Origin: Methanococcoides orientis
GTDB lineage: Archaea > Halobacteriota > Methanosarcinia > Methanosarcinales > Methanosarcinaceae
Direction: 5' to 3'
NCBI RefSeq assembly: GCF_021184045.1
Contig: NZ_CP073710.1
Span: 2,056,685-2,120,684, forward strand
Length of the DNA stretch: 64,000 bases
Under the pieces are notes generated by a model. The model was not told the DNA's origin. It saw nothing but the letters and a program-made list of their open reading frames with translations, and searched no databases. This document shows, in pieces, positions 18,138 to 27,279 of this stretch; the first letter of the stretch is position 1; the number at the start of each line of letters is the position of its first letter. The translations under genes and the position numbers were made by a program.

Positions 18138-19208
18138 TCATATCAGGAGATTGCTGATCAACAGACCCATGAGGTCGATCACATTTCCTGCTATCTTTGG
18201 TGTTAACTGTATTTCTATATATGCAGCAACAAGGAGCATAAAGATCGCAATTGAGAATATTCTCCACAGGTATCTCGATCTCAGATAAGATTCTGTTATA
18301 TTCTCGATCCTTCTAATGTCTTCTTTTAGGTCCTCCTCTTTTTCAGCTTCGAATAAACGTCCTTCTGTGATCTCTTCTGAATTTACTCTTGCAAACCTGT
18401 ATGCAATAGATGTTGCTATGAAAATTGCCGGTAGTTCAATTATTCCATGAGGGAGTATTGAAGCAAAGTAATATATGAAGGCAAAGTCAGCTCCTACAAG
18501 AATACCACCAAATCCTAATGTTTGACTTCCCCACAGTATTCCATTGAACACAAAAAATGCAAGTACTGTTCCTGCTATAAAAGAATTAAGGAACAATGTC
18601 AACACAGGAAATATGAGTGGGAGTACTGATGCGATTGCTCTGTAATCCTCGCCGGTGTAACCACAATGTTTCCAGATGGAATTTGGGCTGTCATTTTTCT
18701 CATCCAGACCATTTTTCTTTATATCAGGATAGATGTGCAGGGCGACCTTCTGTACAAATGAAAAAAAGGGTGAAGATAATTTTTCCATATTACAGGAAAT
18801 CATAGAATAGAACGGGTGCCTTGACCGCAATAGTAACTCTTTGAAAACTATTCTGTGACTGTATGTTATGGCTGCGGCACCTATAGATGTGACAAATATT
18901 GCTATTATATTGAAGAAAAAAACAGAATATAGCGGACCGATATATCTGGCACCGAAGTCCACTTTTGAAGTAGCGGCATCTGAGGTTGAAATAATTGCCT
19001 CGTTGACGACATCAACTTCTGAAGTAGCAGCCTGTGCAGTTGAGATCAGGACAGCATTTACAAATTCAGGTTGTGAAAACAAGAAAGCAACTGTGTAAAT
19101 AGAGATGCTGAATACAAAGGACAGTATCGTAAATAGTGTGAATAGTTTCACTGACCATATTACATCTGTCCGTTTTATTTTGAATTGGCTGCTCTCTTTA
19201 TTTCTCAT
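18138..19208 (-). CDS. SpoIIM/DUF95 integral membrane protein
   Basis: 356 residues with about six hydrophobic helices and the family signature HGIIELPAIFIA. This is the stage II sporulation protein M superfamily, widespread in archaea where no sporulation exists. Its role there is unknown; membrane remodelling or transport is often suggested. Between the first helix and the second there is an imperfect internal repeat (STAQAATSEVDVVNEA and STSDAATSKVDFGA). It is convergent with core-metE. Confidence 0.82.
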   Translation of the reverse strand: MRNKESSQFKIKRTDVIWSVKLFTLFTILSFVFSISIYTVAFLFSQPEFVNAVLISTAQAATSEVDVVNEAIISTSDAATSKVDFGARYIGPLYSVFFFNIIAIFVTSIGAAAITYSHRIVFKELLLRSRHPFYSMISCNMEKLSSPFFSFVQKVALHIYPDIKKNGLDEKNDSPNSIWKHCGYTGEDYRAIASVLPLIFPVLTLFLNSFIAGTVLAFFVFNGILWGSQTLGFGGILVGADFAFIYYFASILPHGIIELPAIFIATSIAYRFARVNSEEITEGRLFEAEKEEDLKEDIRRIENITESYLRSRYLWRIFSIAIFMLLVAAYIEIQLTPKIAGNVIDLMGLLISNLLI

Positions 19209-19382
19209 TTTCGTTTGTTTATTAGTTATGTTTATCAGGATTTCACTTAACTTTAACTGTTTTAAATTTCATGATCTCTGGCTAATAAATATAAAATTTA
19301 AGACTTCATCGATGACTTAAAATATATCTCCATACAAATATATCTAAAAGATTCATGGTTCGGTACTAAAAAGAGGTTTAAT

Positions 19383-20126
19383 ATGAGGATACAATCTGGA
19401 ATTGAAGGTTTCGATGAACTTGTTCAGGGTGGACTTGTTCCGGAACGTGTTTATCTTTTAAGTGGTCCCCCAGGAAGTGGAAAAACTACTTTTGGCATGC
19501 AGTTCCTTGCGCAGGGTGCTACTTTTGGGGAAGTTGGTCTCTACGTTAGCCTTCTTGAAAGTCCCCAGAACATCATCAATGACATGTCTAATTATTCGTT
19601 GAATGTGGCAACTTTGATAAAGATGAAGAAGCTGCTTTTTGCTGACCTTGGTCCCAGGATGGAATATGGTTACATGGATGATCTTCATGAGGTCATAAGT
19701 TCAGATTATGATGTAAGTCATTCATCTGTAGAAGGCGAAGCTCCGTCCCCTGCAATGGTATTCAAGGAGATATCTGCATATGTTCAGGAATACAATGTAA
19801 AAAGGCTTGTTATAGACTCTGTATCTGCTATCCGTTTTACCACAAAGGACCGCATTTCAGAAGAAAAAGAGATGGGTAGGTTCATCAGGAATCTGAAACA
19901 GCTTGGATGCACTACTCTACTCCTCTCTGAGATGACAGACCCGAATGCATATTCAACAGAACAATTCGCATCACATGGAGTAATGTTCCTTCATAACTTC
20001 CTCTATGGTAAGAAGATGACCCGTGCATTGCAGATCATAAAGATGCGTGGAACAAAACATGATTGTAATATGATGGGACTTGAGTTCACTGAGAAAGGTC
20101 TGAAAGTATCTTCCTACCTTGAATAA
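19383..20126 (+). CDS. KaiC/RadA-like (RAD55 family) ATPase
   Basis: 247-residue single-domain RecA-superfamily ATPase. Walker A GPPGSGKTT is at 28-36 and the Walker B aspartate is Asp145 in RLVIDSVSA. The family includes circadian KaiC halves and many archaeal signalling ATPases of unknown role. AAGAGGT at 19371-19377 is the ribosome site. A 170-residue-class gene of unknown function starts 13 nt after the stop and is probably translated from the same transcript, so the pair should work together. Confidence 0.87.
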   Translation: MRIQSGIEGFDELVQGGLVPERVYLLSGPPGSGKTTFGMQFLAQGATFGEVGLYVSLLESPQNIINDMSNYSLNVATLIKMKKLLFADLGPRMEYGYMDDLHEVISSDYDVSHSSVEGEAPSPAMVFKEISAYVQEYNVKRLVIDSVSAIRFTTKDRISEEKEMGRFIRNLKQLGCTTLLLSEMTDPNAYSTEQFASHGVMFLHNFLYGKKMTRALQIIKMRGTKHDCNMMGLEFTEKGLKVSSYLE

Positions 20127-20139
20127 TGGTAGTGTGGAA

Positions 20140-20631
20140 ATGGATCTGTTCAAGAAGAATAAAGACAAGCCTACCCTTGCTGAAATGAAAAGGGTAGAAA
20201 TTGAAAAGAAGGCTTTTGAACTTGGTTTAGAAGTAGGTTACCACAAGCACTCGGAGATCGGTTGGGTCAAAGAGAATATTATGAAGCTGGAAACCCTTGC
20301 CAACAATCTTGGTCTTGGTGACATTGTTTCTGAAAAATATATCCAGGGCAAAGGCGAAGGTGGTCTTGCGAGGGAGAAGGGACTTAATATCGGTTCTGTC
20401 ACATCTGCACTAAAAAAAGAAGAAGGCTACTCTTCAGCAGACAAACCAGCTTTCAAGAAGCCAGAAGAAAAGACTCCCGAGGGGTACAAGGATTATGCAG
20501 GAAATGATGCTATATTTGCTCCTGTGGACCGCCCGGAACTTCTCACTAGCCCCTCATGTATCTCTCTTACCAAAGCTGTTGAACGCCCTGCAAATCTTAA
20601 TGGCTTCAAACCATTAATGCCAAAGAAATAA
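20140..20631 (+). CDS. Unknown protein coupled to the KaiC-like ATPase
   Basis: 163 residues from the ATG at 20140 (a TTG at 20119 is in frame). I do not recognise the family. The N-terminal 65 residues are charged and probably helical (KKNKDKPTLAEMKRVEIEKK, then GLEVGYHKHSEIGWVKENI). The C-terminal half is low in hydrophobic residues, with a run rich in Lys, Glu and Pro and a final segment rich in Pro and Leu, so it may be largely disordered. It follows the KaiC-like gene by 13 nt; an adaptor or substrate role for that ATPase is a guess. Confidence 0.7.
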   Translation: MDLFKKNKDKPTLAEMKRVEIEKKAFELGLEVGYHKHSEIGWVKENIMKLETLANNLGLGDIVSEKYIQGKGEGGLAREKGLNIGSVTSALKKEEGYSSADKPAFKKPEEKTPEGYKDYAGNDAIFAPVDRPELLTSPSCISLTKAVERPANLNGFKPLMPKK

Positions 20632-20656
20632 AATATAAAATGTGGGATATTGGGCT

Positions 20657-21694
20657 TTAAGCCTTGTAACCATATCCCGCAAATCTCTGTTTATCATCCA
20701 GATTGCAGATCACAAATCTGTCTGATTCATTATAAGCCAGCAACTTCGATCCTAATAGTGTTACAATACATTCGGCGTCTGTTGTTGTTCTCTCAACTTC
20801 TTCGCCATTTACAACTATCTTTTCCACTCTCATCGGGGATGACTGAAGTCCGACGAAGATATGTGGAACATCTCCGATCGCAAAGCCCTTTGAGAATGGT
20901 GAGAACTTACATTTGAGTGTAAGGTCTTCAGTGACATCTTCTTTTTCCGAGAGTATGAAACCTCTCTCGACATCCTTTGACTGGACGTTCTTAAGTGCAA
21001 GTCCGACCCGGGCACCTGCGGGTGCGCTCTTTGCATCCACATCATGCAGCTGTATCGAGCGGACCTCGATGGTCTTGTCTGTTGGGAAAGCTACAAGTTT
21101 GTCCTTTGCTTTCAGGGTCCCCTGCATCACAATTCCAAGTACTACACAACCAATGCCTGTTACATTGAAGGACTGGTCGATAACAACACGTGTTGGCAGG
21201 TCGTTCAGTTCCTCCTGGTCCTTTGCAACTACATCCCCCATATCGAATATCATTTCCTTCAATTCTTCCATTCCTTCGAATGAGGTTGTGGAAATCGAGA
21301 TATATTCCCAGTTCTCAAGAGAGGTACCTGTTGTCACTTTTTTAAGTTTCTCTTTCAGCTCATCTAGTGCAAAGGGGTAGCTGGTATCTGCTTTTGTAAG
21401 GACAATGATACCATGCTTGTATCCCAGGAGGTCAAGTGCAATGATACATTCGCCTGTATGTGCATCAAGACCTTCAGGAGGTACGCACAAAAGGACAATG
21501 TCCGAAAGATTGAAGGCGGTCACCATAGGTTTGATGGAAGTTGGATAACCGACTGCATCTATGGTCGTCAGGACCTTGTCGTTCTTGGAAAAATCGTACA
21601 TCGTAATGTCTGCTGTGTTTCCTTTTTTCCCAAGTTTTGAAGCAAGGGTGGTTTTGCCGCTTTTTTCGCTTCCGATAATAGTTATTTTTGTCAT
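20657..21694 (-). CDS. SelB-like elongation factor homologue (aSelBL)
   Basis: 345 residues: a translation-factor GTPase domain followed by EF-Tu-like domains 2 and 3, without the C-terminal SECIS-binding domain of SelB. G1 is GSEKSGKTT, G3 is DAVG, and the base-specificity motif reads LTKAD instead of NKxD, the kind of disruption described for the aSelBL family. aSelBL was first proposed as a pyrrolysine-specific elongation factor; later phylogenetic work found it more widespread than pyrrolysine and left its role open. It lies 57 nt downstream of an RNA ligase gene that contains an in-frame TAG and is probably in the same transcript. Confidence 0.85.
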   Translation of the reverse strand: MTKITIIGSEKSGKTTLASKLGKKGNTADITMYDFSKNDKVLTTIDAVGYPTSIKPMVTAFNLSDIVLLCVPPEGLDAHTGECIIALDLLGYKHGIIVLTKADTSYPFALDELKEKLKKVTTGTSLENWEYISISTTSFEGMEELKEMIFDMGDVVAKDQEELNDLPTRVVIDQSFNVTGIGCVVLGIVMQGTLKAKDKLVAFPTDKTIEVRSIQLHDVDAKSAPAGARVGLALKNVQSKDVERGFILSEKEDVTEDLTLKCKFSPFSKGFAIGDVPHIFVGLQSSPMRVEKIVVNGEEVERTTTDAECIVTLLGSKLLAYNESDRFVICNLDDKQRFAGYGYKA

Positions 21695-21751
21695 ATATGA
21701 TCACACTTTTAGTGTACAGAAATACCTTTTGTCATATATGCTTTTTTGAGA

Positions 21752-22921
21752 TCACCAGAGTTCTCCTTTGAACATGGAAAGGGTCTTATCATTAGTGCTC
21801 TTGTTCAGCTTCTTTATTTTGATGAGGAATTCATTACCGATCTTTTCCGGTTCATCGAACATTGCATCGATTCCCTGTCGCCGGAGATATTCCTTGAACT
21901 CTGTTAGAGTATCAAGACTTCTAACTCTGATCTGTACCTCTTCAGCCACTTTTTCGCCTTTTTCCATATCAGTGATAGCCTCTATCATTGGATTAAGTAT
22001 GCTTTCCCCGAGTTGAAGGCACCGCTTTTTGAGATCTTCTTCGCTTTCTCCCCATTCAAAGGCCTGGAAGCCTTCCCGCACTACCCTTGAAAAAAGATAG
22101 TCACGCCCCACATCATTGTAGAACCTGAATGCATGTCTCAGATCTGCACAATTGCTCTGGGAACAAGTGTATTTTATGGGTGAAATGTTCATATTTGGGT
22201 CTTTGATCACAACACCTTCATGCTCGATCTTCCCGAGTTCCTTGATAATGGCATGTATCTTCCCAGTAGCTTCTTCTTTTGTAAATTCTCCGAAAAGCCT
22301 GACCTGTGTGAAACCATATTCTTCTGCCATCTTCCTTCTTTCATTTACAGGCAGGGGCTCACCACTGCCCTTATGCCTTATATCGAAGATAGAGAAATCA
22401 AGAGAATTGATATCATAGATATTCTTGGGTACATAAGGATTGTCGGGTCCGACCATTTCCCCGTGAAGGACAAGATCCGGATGATCATTAAAAAAATCAA
22501 TGTTCAGCAGGTCCCTCGCTTTTTCGGTGGAATAGGGACAAACATATCCACCGCGTGTGATGGCGGTTATTTTCCCGTCAATAGCTATGGCTCGTACATT
22601 AAAGCCATTCATTTTCTCTTCCACACAGATGGTATCAATATCAGAAAATTGAGAATTGATGGCAGGTTCAAGAAGCATGGCCCGCTTTATCTTTGGAAAA
22701 CCCTTTATCAGCTCAAAACAGCCATCCTTTTGCTAGACAACAGTTCCACTTTCGATCTGTGAAAAAGTGGTCTTAAAACGAAAAAGATGCTGGTACTCTC
22801 CCCAGTTCTGCACAAGCTCACGCTTATCCAGCAGTTTCTGGAGTCTGGAAATGGGTATGCTAAGATATTCCGCCATACCCTCTATGTCCAGCTCAATATC
22901 TTTACCAGCATCCTGTTGCAT
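21752..22921 (-). CDS. ATP-dependent RNA ligase (archaeal Rnl3 type), with in-frame TAG
   Basis: Archaeal RNA ligase that adenylylates itself and seals RNA ends. From the ATG at 22921 the frame meets TAG at 22735-22733 (codon 63) and then stays open to TGA at 21752, 389 residues in all. The conserved core is split: IESGTVV just before the TAG, and FELIKGFPKIKRAMLLEP just after it, a stretch that is continuous in homologues as I remember them. The nucleotidyl lysine is Lys103 in EEKMNGFNVR; the motif near EHEGVVIKDP and a C-terminal helical domain follow. The start overlaps the preceding CBS gene and a ribosome-site-like AGTGA lies upstream. TAG is most simply read as pyrrolysine; a catalytic fragment from the ATG at 22678 would lack the conserved N-terminal part. 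Confidence 0.9.
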
Positions 22922-22926
22922 AGTTT

Positions 22927-23712
22927 TCACTTTGCAATGGTGTTCACAAGTGTTCTTCTTGTGATGAGCCCGACCAGATATCCTTCGAGGTTAATAACAG
23001 GCACACCACCAATGTTCTCCTCAAGCATCATGTCCTTTACTTCTGATACCGGAGTGTTGGTCTGTACGGTCTTGACCCCCCTCTTCATGATATCCTCTAT
23101 AATGAGGTTCTTGATACGGGAATCCTGCTTGTTTCCTGAAACCACATCTCTGAAGGCACGCATTGACTTTGCAATATCCTTCTCTGTAACGATCCCCACA
23201 AGCTTGTCATCCTCAATAACAGGGAATCTTCCAACATCTTCATCAAGCATCTGATGCCTGACATGGCTTACTCTGTCTCCGGGATGTATAGTTATCGGGT
23301 TGCTGTTCATAACCTCGGCAGCATACCCGTCGAATGTTACATTTTGAAGCAGTTCAGCGGGTGTTACCCATCCAAGAACGTTCTCATTGTCGCTTACAAT
23401 GATAACACCGCTTTTTTTAGCCATTAATACGACTGCATCATTGAGATCCATATCAGGCAGGACCTTCACATAGTTGTCTGATACAGCAGTAGCAACATGA
23501 AGTGAAGAAGCTGGTTTCGCACCTTTCTTTCGTGTTCCCAGTTGTTCGGTAAGTCCCCTCATGGTGAGAACACCGACCAGATCATTATCATGTGTCACTA
23601 ATAGGCGACGTGTACTTTTCTTCTCCATCACATCAAGTGCATGTGAGATCGTGTCTGATTTGTCAATTGATGTTGGTTGTACCATTATGTCCTTTACTTG
23701 CATGTCTGTCAC
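22927..23712 (-). CDS. CBS-domain protein 1 (four CBS motifs)
   Basis: 261 residues made almost entirely of four CBS domains (two Bateman modules), starting VKDIMVQP, then a divergent second, AAEVMNSNP and IEDIMKRG. The modules usually bind adenosine nucleotides or S-adenosylmethionine and regulate a partner; no enzymatic domain is present. It is the last of five tandem CBS genes and overlaps or abuts the start of the RNA ligase gene (TGA at 22929-22927, ligase ATG at 22921), so it is translationally coupled to the ligase. Confidence 0.9.
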   Translation of the reverse strand: MTDMQVKDIMVQPTSIDKSDTISHALDVMEKKSTRRLLVTHDNDLVGVLTMRGLTEQLGTRKKGAKPASSLHVATAVSDNYVKVLPDMDLNDAVVLMAKKSGVIIVSDNENVLGWVTPAELLQNVTFDGYAAEVMNSNPITIHPGDRVSHVRHQMLDEDVGRFPVIEDDKLVGIVTEKDIAKSMRAFRDVVSGNKQDSRIKNLIIEDIMKRGVKTVQTNTPVSEVKDMMLEENIGGVPVINLEGYLVGLITRRTLVNTIAK

Positions 23713-23759
23713 CTCTTTAACTCATGTTCTTAGTCTATACTTCCTTGCTACACCTTTTA

Positions 23760-24599
23760 TCAGGCTGCCTTCATCACATCTGTTCTGCTGACAATACCAA
23801 CGATCTCATCGTTCTCAGCAATAGGGATGCCTGTGACGTTCTTATCGATCATGACCTTTGCAGCTTCCGTGATCGGATCAGTAACTTCCAGTATTTTTGC
23901 GATATTGGCCATTATATCCTCTGCAACAAGTGGAACTGCTTTCACATATCTGTATACCTTTTCACCACCTGATTTTGGTTTTCTTGCCATCTTGATGCTC
24001 TTGGATGGGAGTTCTCCCTCATTGTTCGCAAGAACGTGGAGTGCAAGTTCCCTTGTGGTGATGATTCCTACGGCTTCACCGGTATCGTCTGTAACAATAA
24101 GTTTGCTTACCTTGTTACTTTCCATTTCATCGACCACGTGATTTACTGTGTGGTGCCTGTGCACAAATACAGGGTCAAGTGTCATTATTTCACCAACTTT
24201 CTTATCGCTGGGAAGTTCTGACATGCGGCGTACTACGTCAAATCTCGTTACAATTCCAAGAAGTCTTCCGTTGTTGACCACAGGGACATTATTGATATCA
24301 TTATCGATCATCACCTCAGTAACCTGGGAAATAGATGCTTCAGGGTAGATCGTGACAGGGTCTTCTGTCATTATCATTTTCACAGGTACCTTGTCGATAG
24401 GTCTTCTTCTCCACATGGGTTCTGCCTGTGCAAGACGTCTTCCCAGATCGGACTTCGTGACTATGCCCACCATTTCGTCGCGATCTACAACAACAATAGT
24501 GCTTATCTTGTGCCTTAGCATAAGGTTTCTTGCATGTGATACAGGCTCATCCGGTCCCATTACATGGACAGGTGATGTCATAATGTCTGATACTTTCAT
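23760..24599 (-). CDS. CBS-domain protein 2 (four CBS motifs)
   Basis: 279 residues, four CBS domains: VSDIMTSPV, VKMIMTEDP, VGEIMTLDP and a fourth at VAEDIMANI. No other domain is seen. It has the conserved GIVTKSDL / GIVTRFDV / GIISRTDV-type ends that contribute to nucleotide binding. It is the fourth gene of the array, 47 nt before the next CBS gene, with AAGGAGGATAAG as a strong ribosome site in front of the start. Confidence 0.9.
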   Translation of the reverse strand: MKVSDIMTSPVHVMGPDEPVSHARNLMLRHKISTIVVVDRDEMVGIVTKSDLGRRLAQAEPMWRRRPIDKVPVKMIMTEDPVTIYPEASISQVTEVMIDNDINNVPVVNNGRLLGIVTRFDVVRRMSELPSDKKVGEIMTLDPVFVHRHHTVNHVVDEMESNKVSKLIVTDDTGEAVGIITTRELALHVLANNEGELPSKSIKMARKPKSGGEKVYRYVKAVPLVAEDIMANIAKILEVTDPITEAAKVMIDKNVTGIPIAENDEIVGIVSRTDVMKAA

Positions 24600-24642
24600 A
24601 TCTTATCCTCCTTGTTCTTTTGTTATCCTTGTGGATTCTCAT

Positions 24643-25611
24643 TCATTCAGCCATTGCTCTAAGTATATCCCTTTCTGTGATTATACCGCAGAGCTTTCCG
24701 TTGTCAATTACAGGCAGTGCCCCAACATTATTTTGAACCATAAGCTCGCTTGCTTTCCCAAGATCTGCATCTGATGATACCCAGATAACATCTTTTGAGA
24801 TCAGTGAGCTGATAGGAGCATCCATTGCTTCATGGATGTTACCGGTGGTGAGCTTTTCAAATGCCTCCCCATTTCCCAGGAAGTGCATTATAGAAGATGC
24901 ATTGACAACGCCAATTAGAATATCTCCTTTGACCACAGGAAGCCTGCGGAAACGATTCATTACCATTATCTTTGCAGCATCACTAATGGTCATGTTTGCA
25001 GGTGCTTTCTCAACCCTTTTGCTCATGTATTCAGCGATAGTTTTGTTGGTAACTATTCCAGCTGTAAATGTCAGAAAATCCTTCTCTGTGCAGATGGCGT
25101 GTACATGATTTGTACTATCTACTATCGGAAGGCTTCCGATATTGTTCTTGAGCATAAGATCAAAGGCTTCCTTGATATTCCCATCACTGCGGATCGTTGT
25201 TACATCATGCTGCATTATTGTGCTGACATCTGCATTGATGGCTGCAAGTAGGTTGCCTTTATGTCTCTTTTCAACAAGTTGGTTCTTGTCTCCTCCTCCG
25301 AGGAAATCAATAACATCAAAAGAGGTAACGATACCCTCGATCCTATTTGTACCAGCATCAGTAAGGGGGATATGCCTGAAGTTGTTTTTTGTCATGATCT
25401 TTATGGCATCGATGATCCGTGTTGTAGGCGGAGCCGTGATAACTTCCCTGGTGGCCACCGACATAATATCTCCTTCATGCTCTGAGATCTTTGTATGAAA
25501 ATCAAAAGCCCCACGATCCATTGTACCGGAAGTGGTGATCAACACATGATCCTTTTTTTGAACTCTGCTTTTCGTAGGGCTATGTGCTTCAAGTTTCATT
25601 TTATCCTCCAT
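24643..25611 (-). CDS. CBS-domain protein 3 (four CBS motifs, N-terminal extension)
   Basis: 322 residues. An N-terminal extension of about 50 residues (charged, EDKMKLEAHSPTKSRVQKKD) precedes four CBS domains: IMSVATREVI, VSTIMQHDV, IAEYMSKRV and ISSLISKDV. The last ends GIITERDILRAMAE at the C-terminus. The extension distinguishes it from its neighbours and may be the contact site for a partner. Third gene of the array; GGAGGATAAAATG is its ribosome site. Confidence 0.9.
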   Translation of the reverse strand: MEDKMKLEAHSPTKSRVQKKDHVLITTSGTMDRGAFDFHTKISEHEGDIMSVATREVITAPPTTRIIDAIKIMTKNNFRHIPLTDAGTNRIEGIVTSFDVIDFLGGGDKNQLVEKRHKGNLLAAINADVSTIMQHDVTTIRSDGNIKEAFDLMLKNNIGSLPIVDSTNHVHAICTEKDFLTFTAGIVTNKTIAEYMSKRVEKAPANMTISDAAKIMVMNRFRRLPVVKGDILIGVVNASSIMHFLGNGEAFEKLTTGNIHEAMDAPISSLISKDVIWVSSDADLGKASELMVQNNVGALPVIDNGKLCGIITERDILRAMAE

Positions 25612-25749
25612 ATTTTTCGTTTATTTTAATGATGTTCGACTGTCGATACGGGTTCGGGTGTGATCTTAGATTACCCGGAATGATCTCTGGGATTTAGGAT
25701 AAAGACCCGGATTTGACTACTTTATAAATTTGAGATGGAATTTCCTCCA

Positions 25750-26547
25750 TTATTGAACAGGACCATTTCCCATTACAAATGCCCGTAAGATATCAGTGCG
25801 ATCCACGATACCTACGATACTATCTTTATCAAGAACTGTCATTCTGCCAACATCGTAATGGAGCATCTTATCGAGACATTCCTTTACCGATGTGTCGGAA
25901 GACACGGTATAAACAGGCGTGGACATTATCTTTTCAACTACCGTGGTGTCCTTTGGTTGAGTGCCGTGTGCATCGTTCAGGGCTGTCCTGACGAATCCGG
26001 AACGTATTATGTCCATTCTTGTTACCATTCCAATGGGTTCTCTTTTGTCAGAGATCACAGGAAGACCCGAAAAGTTCGATTCAAGCAAAACCGGCCAGAC
26101 CTTTGTGAGATTTTCCTGTGGTGTACAGGTTATCACATCTGCAGTCATGATGTCAGCTACCGCTGCATCCAGTTTCCTGTCACTGCCAATGTTTCCGAGT
26201 ATGTCTGAATTGCTCAGAATTCCGGCTATCATCCTGTCCTCTGTGGAAACAATGACAGGGCATCGGCCTACTTCCGAATCGAGAAGATGCTTTGCAGCAT
26301 CCATAATATCTGTTTCCGGAGTTATCAACGGACAATCGTGCATGTACCCTTCAACTGTGACATTTGATCTTGTGGATCTGATGTTGAGAACATCTTTATC
26401 CTTGAGGATACCCACTACTTTTTGTTCCTCATCTATTACAGGGAGACCCCTGAGGTAGTGATCTCTCATCAACTGGCGTGCATGGGTGATGCTGTCATGC
26501 TCTTTTATGCATACGGCATCTTTGGACATAATCTCATTGACTTTCAT
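25750..26547 (-). CDS. CBS-domain protein 4 (four CBS motifs)
   Basis: 265 residues with four CBS domains: VNEIMSKDA, VEGYMHDCP, VADIMTADV and VEKIMSTPV. It starts directly with the first domain. Second gene of the array; 138 nt separate it from CBS gene 3, the largest gap in the array, which may hold an internal promoter or terminator. Confidence 0.9.
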   Translation of the reverse strand: MKVNEIMSKDAVCIKEHDSITHARQLMRDHYLRGLPVIDEEQKVVGILKDKDVLNIRSTRSNVTVEGYMHDCPLITPETDIMDAAKHLLDSEVGRCPVIVSTEDRMIAGILSNSDILGNIGSDRKLDAAVADIMTADVITCTPQENLTKVWPVLLESNFSGLPVISDKREPIGMVTRMDIIRSGFVRTALNDAHGTQPKDTTVVEKIMSTPVYTVSSDTSVKECLDKMLHYDVGRMTVLDKDSIVGIVDRTDILRAFVMGNGPVQ

Positions 26548-26584
26548 AAGAACCCCCGTTCATACGATCATTCAAAGAAGTGGA

Positions 26585-27193
26585 TCAGTCGTAGTAGCCT
26601 TCGTCTTCCTTACAGTCTTCACATAACATAAGACCGTTAACAGGGCTAAGGCTCTCCACATACGATTCACATCTCTGGCAGACCCCCCTTCCAAATTCAG
26701 TCGTTGCAGGAATATCCTGCTCCCGGTTCATCTCTATCAGGTTTTCAAGAATAGTATTCAGACCCGGAGCTACGGTAAGGATATCCCGATCCGTGATAAT
26801 ACCAATGATCTTCTCATCATCGGTAACTGCAAGTCTGCGAATCCTGGATTTGAGCATCATCTCAGACGCTTTGATGACATCTGTGGATGATTTTATTGTT
26901 ATAATAGGAGATGACATTATCTCCTCAGCAAGCATGGTACTGGGTTTTACATCCTTTGCCATGACCTTGTGAACAATATCCCTCTCAGTGATAATTCCTA
27001 CAGGTTTGCCATTTTTTGAGACAATGAGGCTACCGATATTTTCCTCTTTCATTGTCTGGGCGGCTTCAAGTGCTGTACTTGTAATGTCAAGGACAAGAAC
27101 GCCCTGTGTCATGATCTCACGCACGACAATATCGTTCAGGAGCTGATCTGCAGGTGCATCAGCCTCGACATCCAATTTGGTCCCAATGACCAT
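26585..27193 (-). CDS. CBS-domain protein 5 with C-terminal zinc ribbon
   Basis: 202 residues: two CBS domains (VREIMTQGV, AEEIMSSPI) and a C-terminal ribbon with two C-x2-C pairs (CQRCESY and CEDCKED, about 20 residues apart) that should bind zinc. CBS plus zinc ribbon is a recurrent archaeal arrangement, often linked to nucleic acid or protein binding. First of the five tandem CBS genes, 86 nt downstream of the RPA-like gene. A TATA-like CTATATATG on the minus strand lies near 27270, so the array may have its own promoter here. Confidence 0.9.
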   Translation of the reverse strand: MVIGTKLDVEADAPADQLLNDIVVREIMTQGVLVLDITSTALEAAQTMKEENIGSLIVSKNGKPVGIITERDIVHKVMAKDVKPSTMLAEEIMSSPIITIKSSTDVIKASEMMLKSRIRRLAVTDDEKIIGIITDRDILTVAPGLNTILENLIEMNREQDIPATTEFGRGVCQRCESYVESLSPVNGLMLCEDCKEDEGYYD

Positions 27194-27279
27194 ACGATAT
27201 CACCCTCCTATGCTATTGCTTGTGTTCCCACACTACACAAATAATATTCTGACTTAATAGCATATATAGGTGATTGTGC

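Noticed and set aside
22678-22921. Separate small gene upstream of the RNA ligase
   Set aside because: The frames are the same and the sequence on both sides of the TAG belongs to one conserved family, so one interrupted gene fits better than two.
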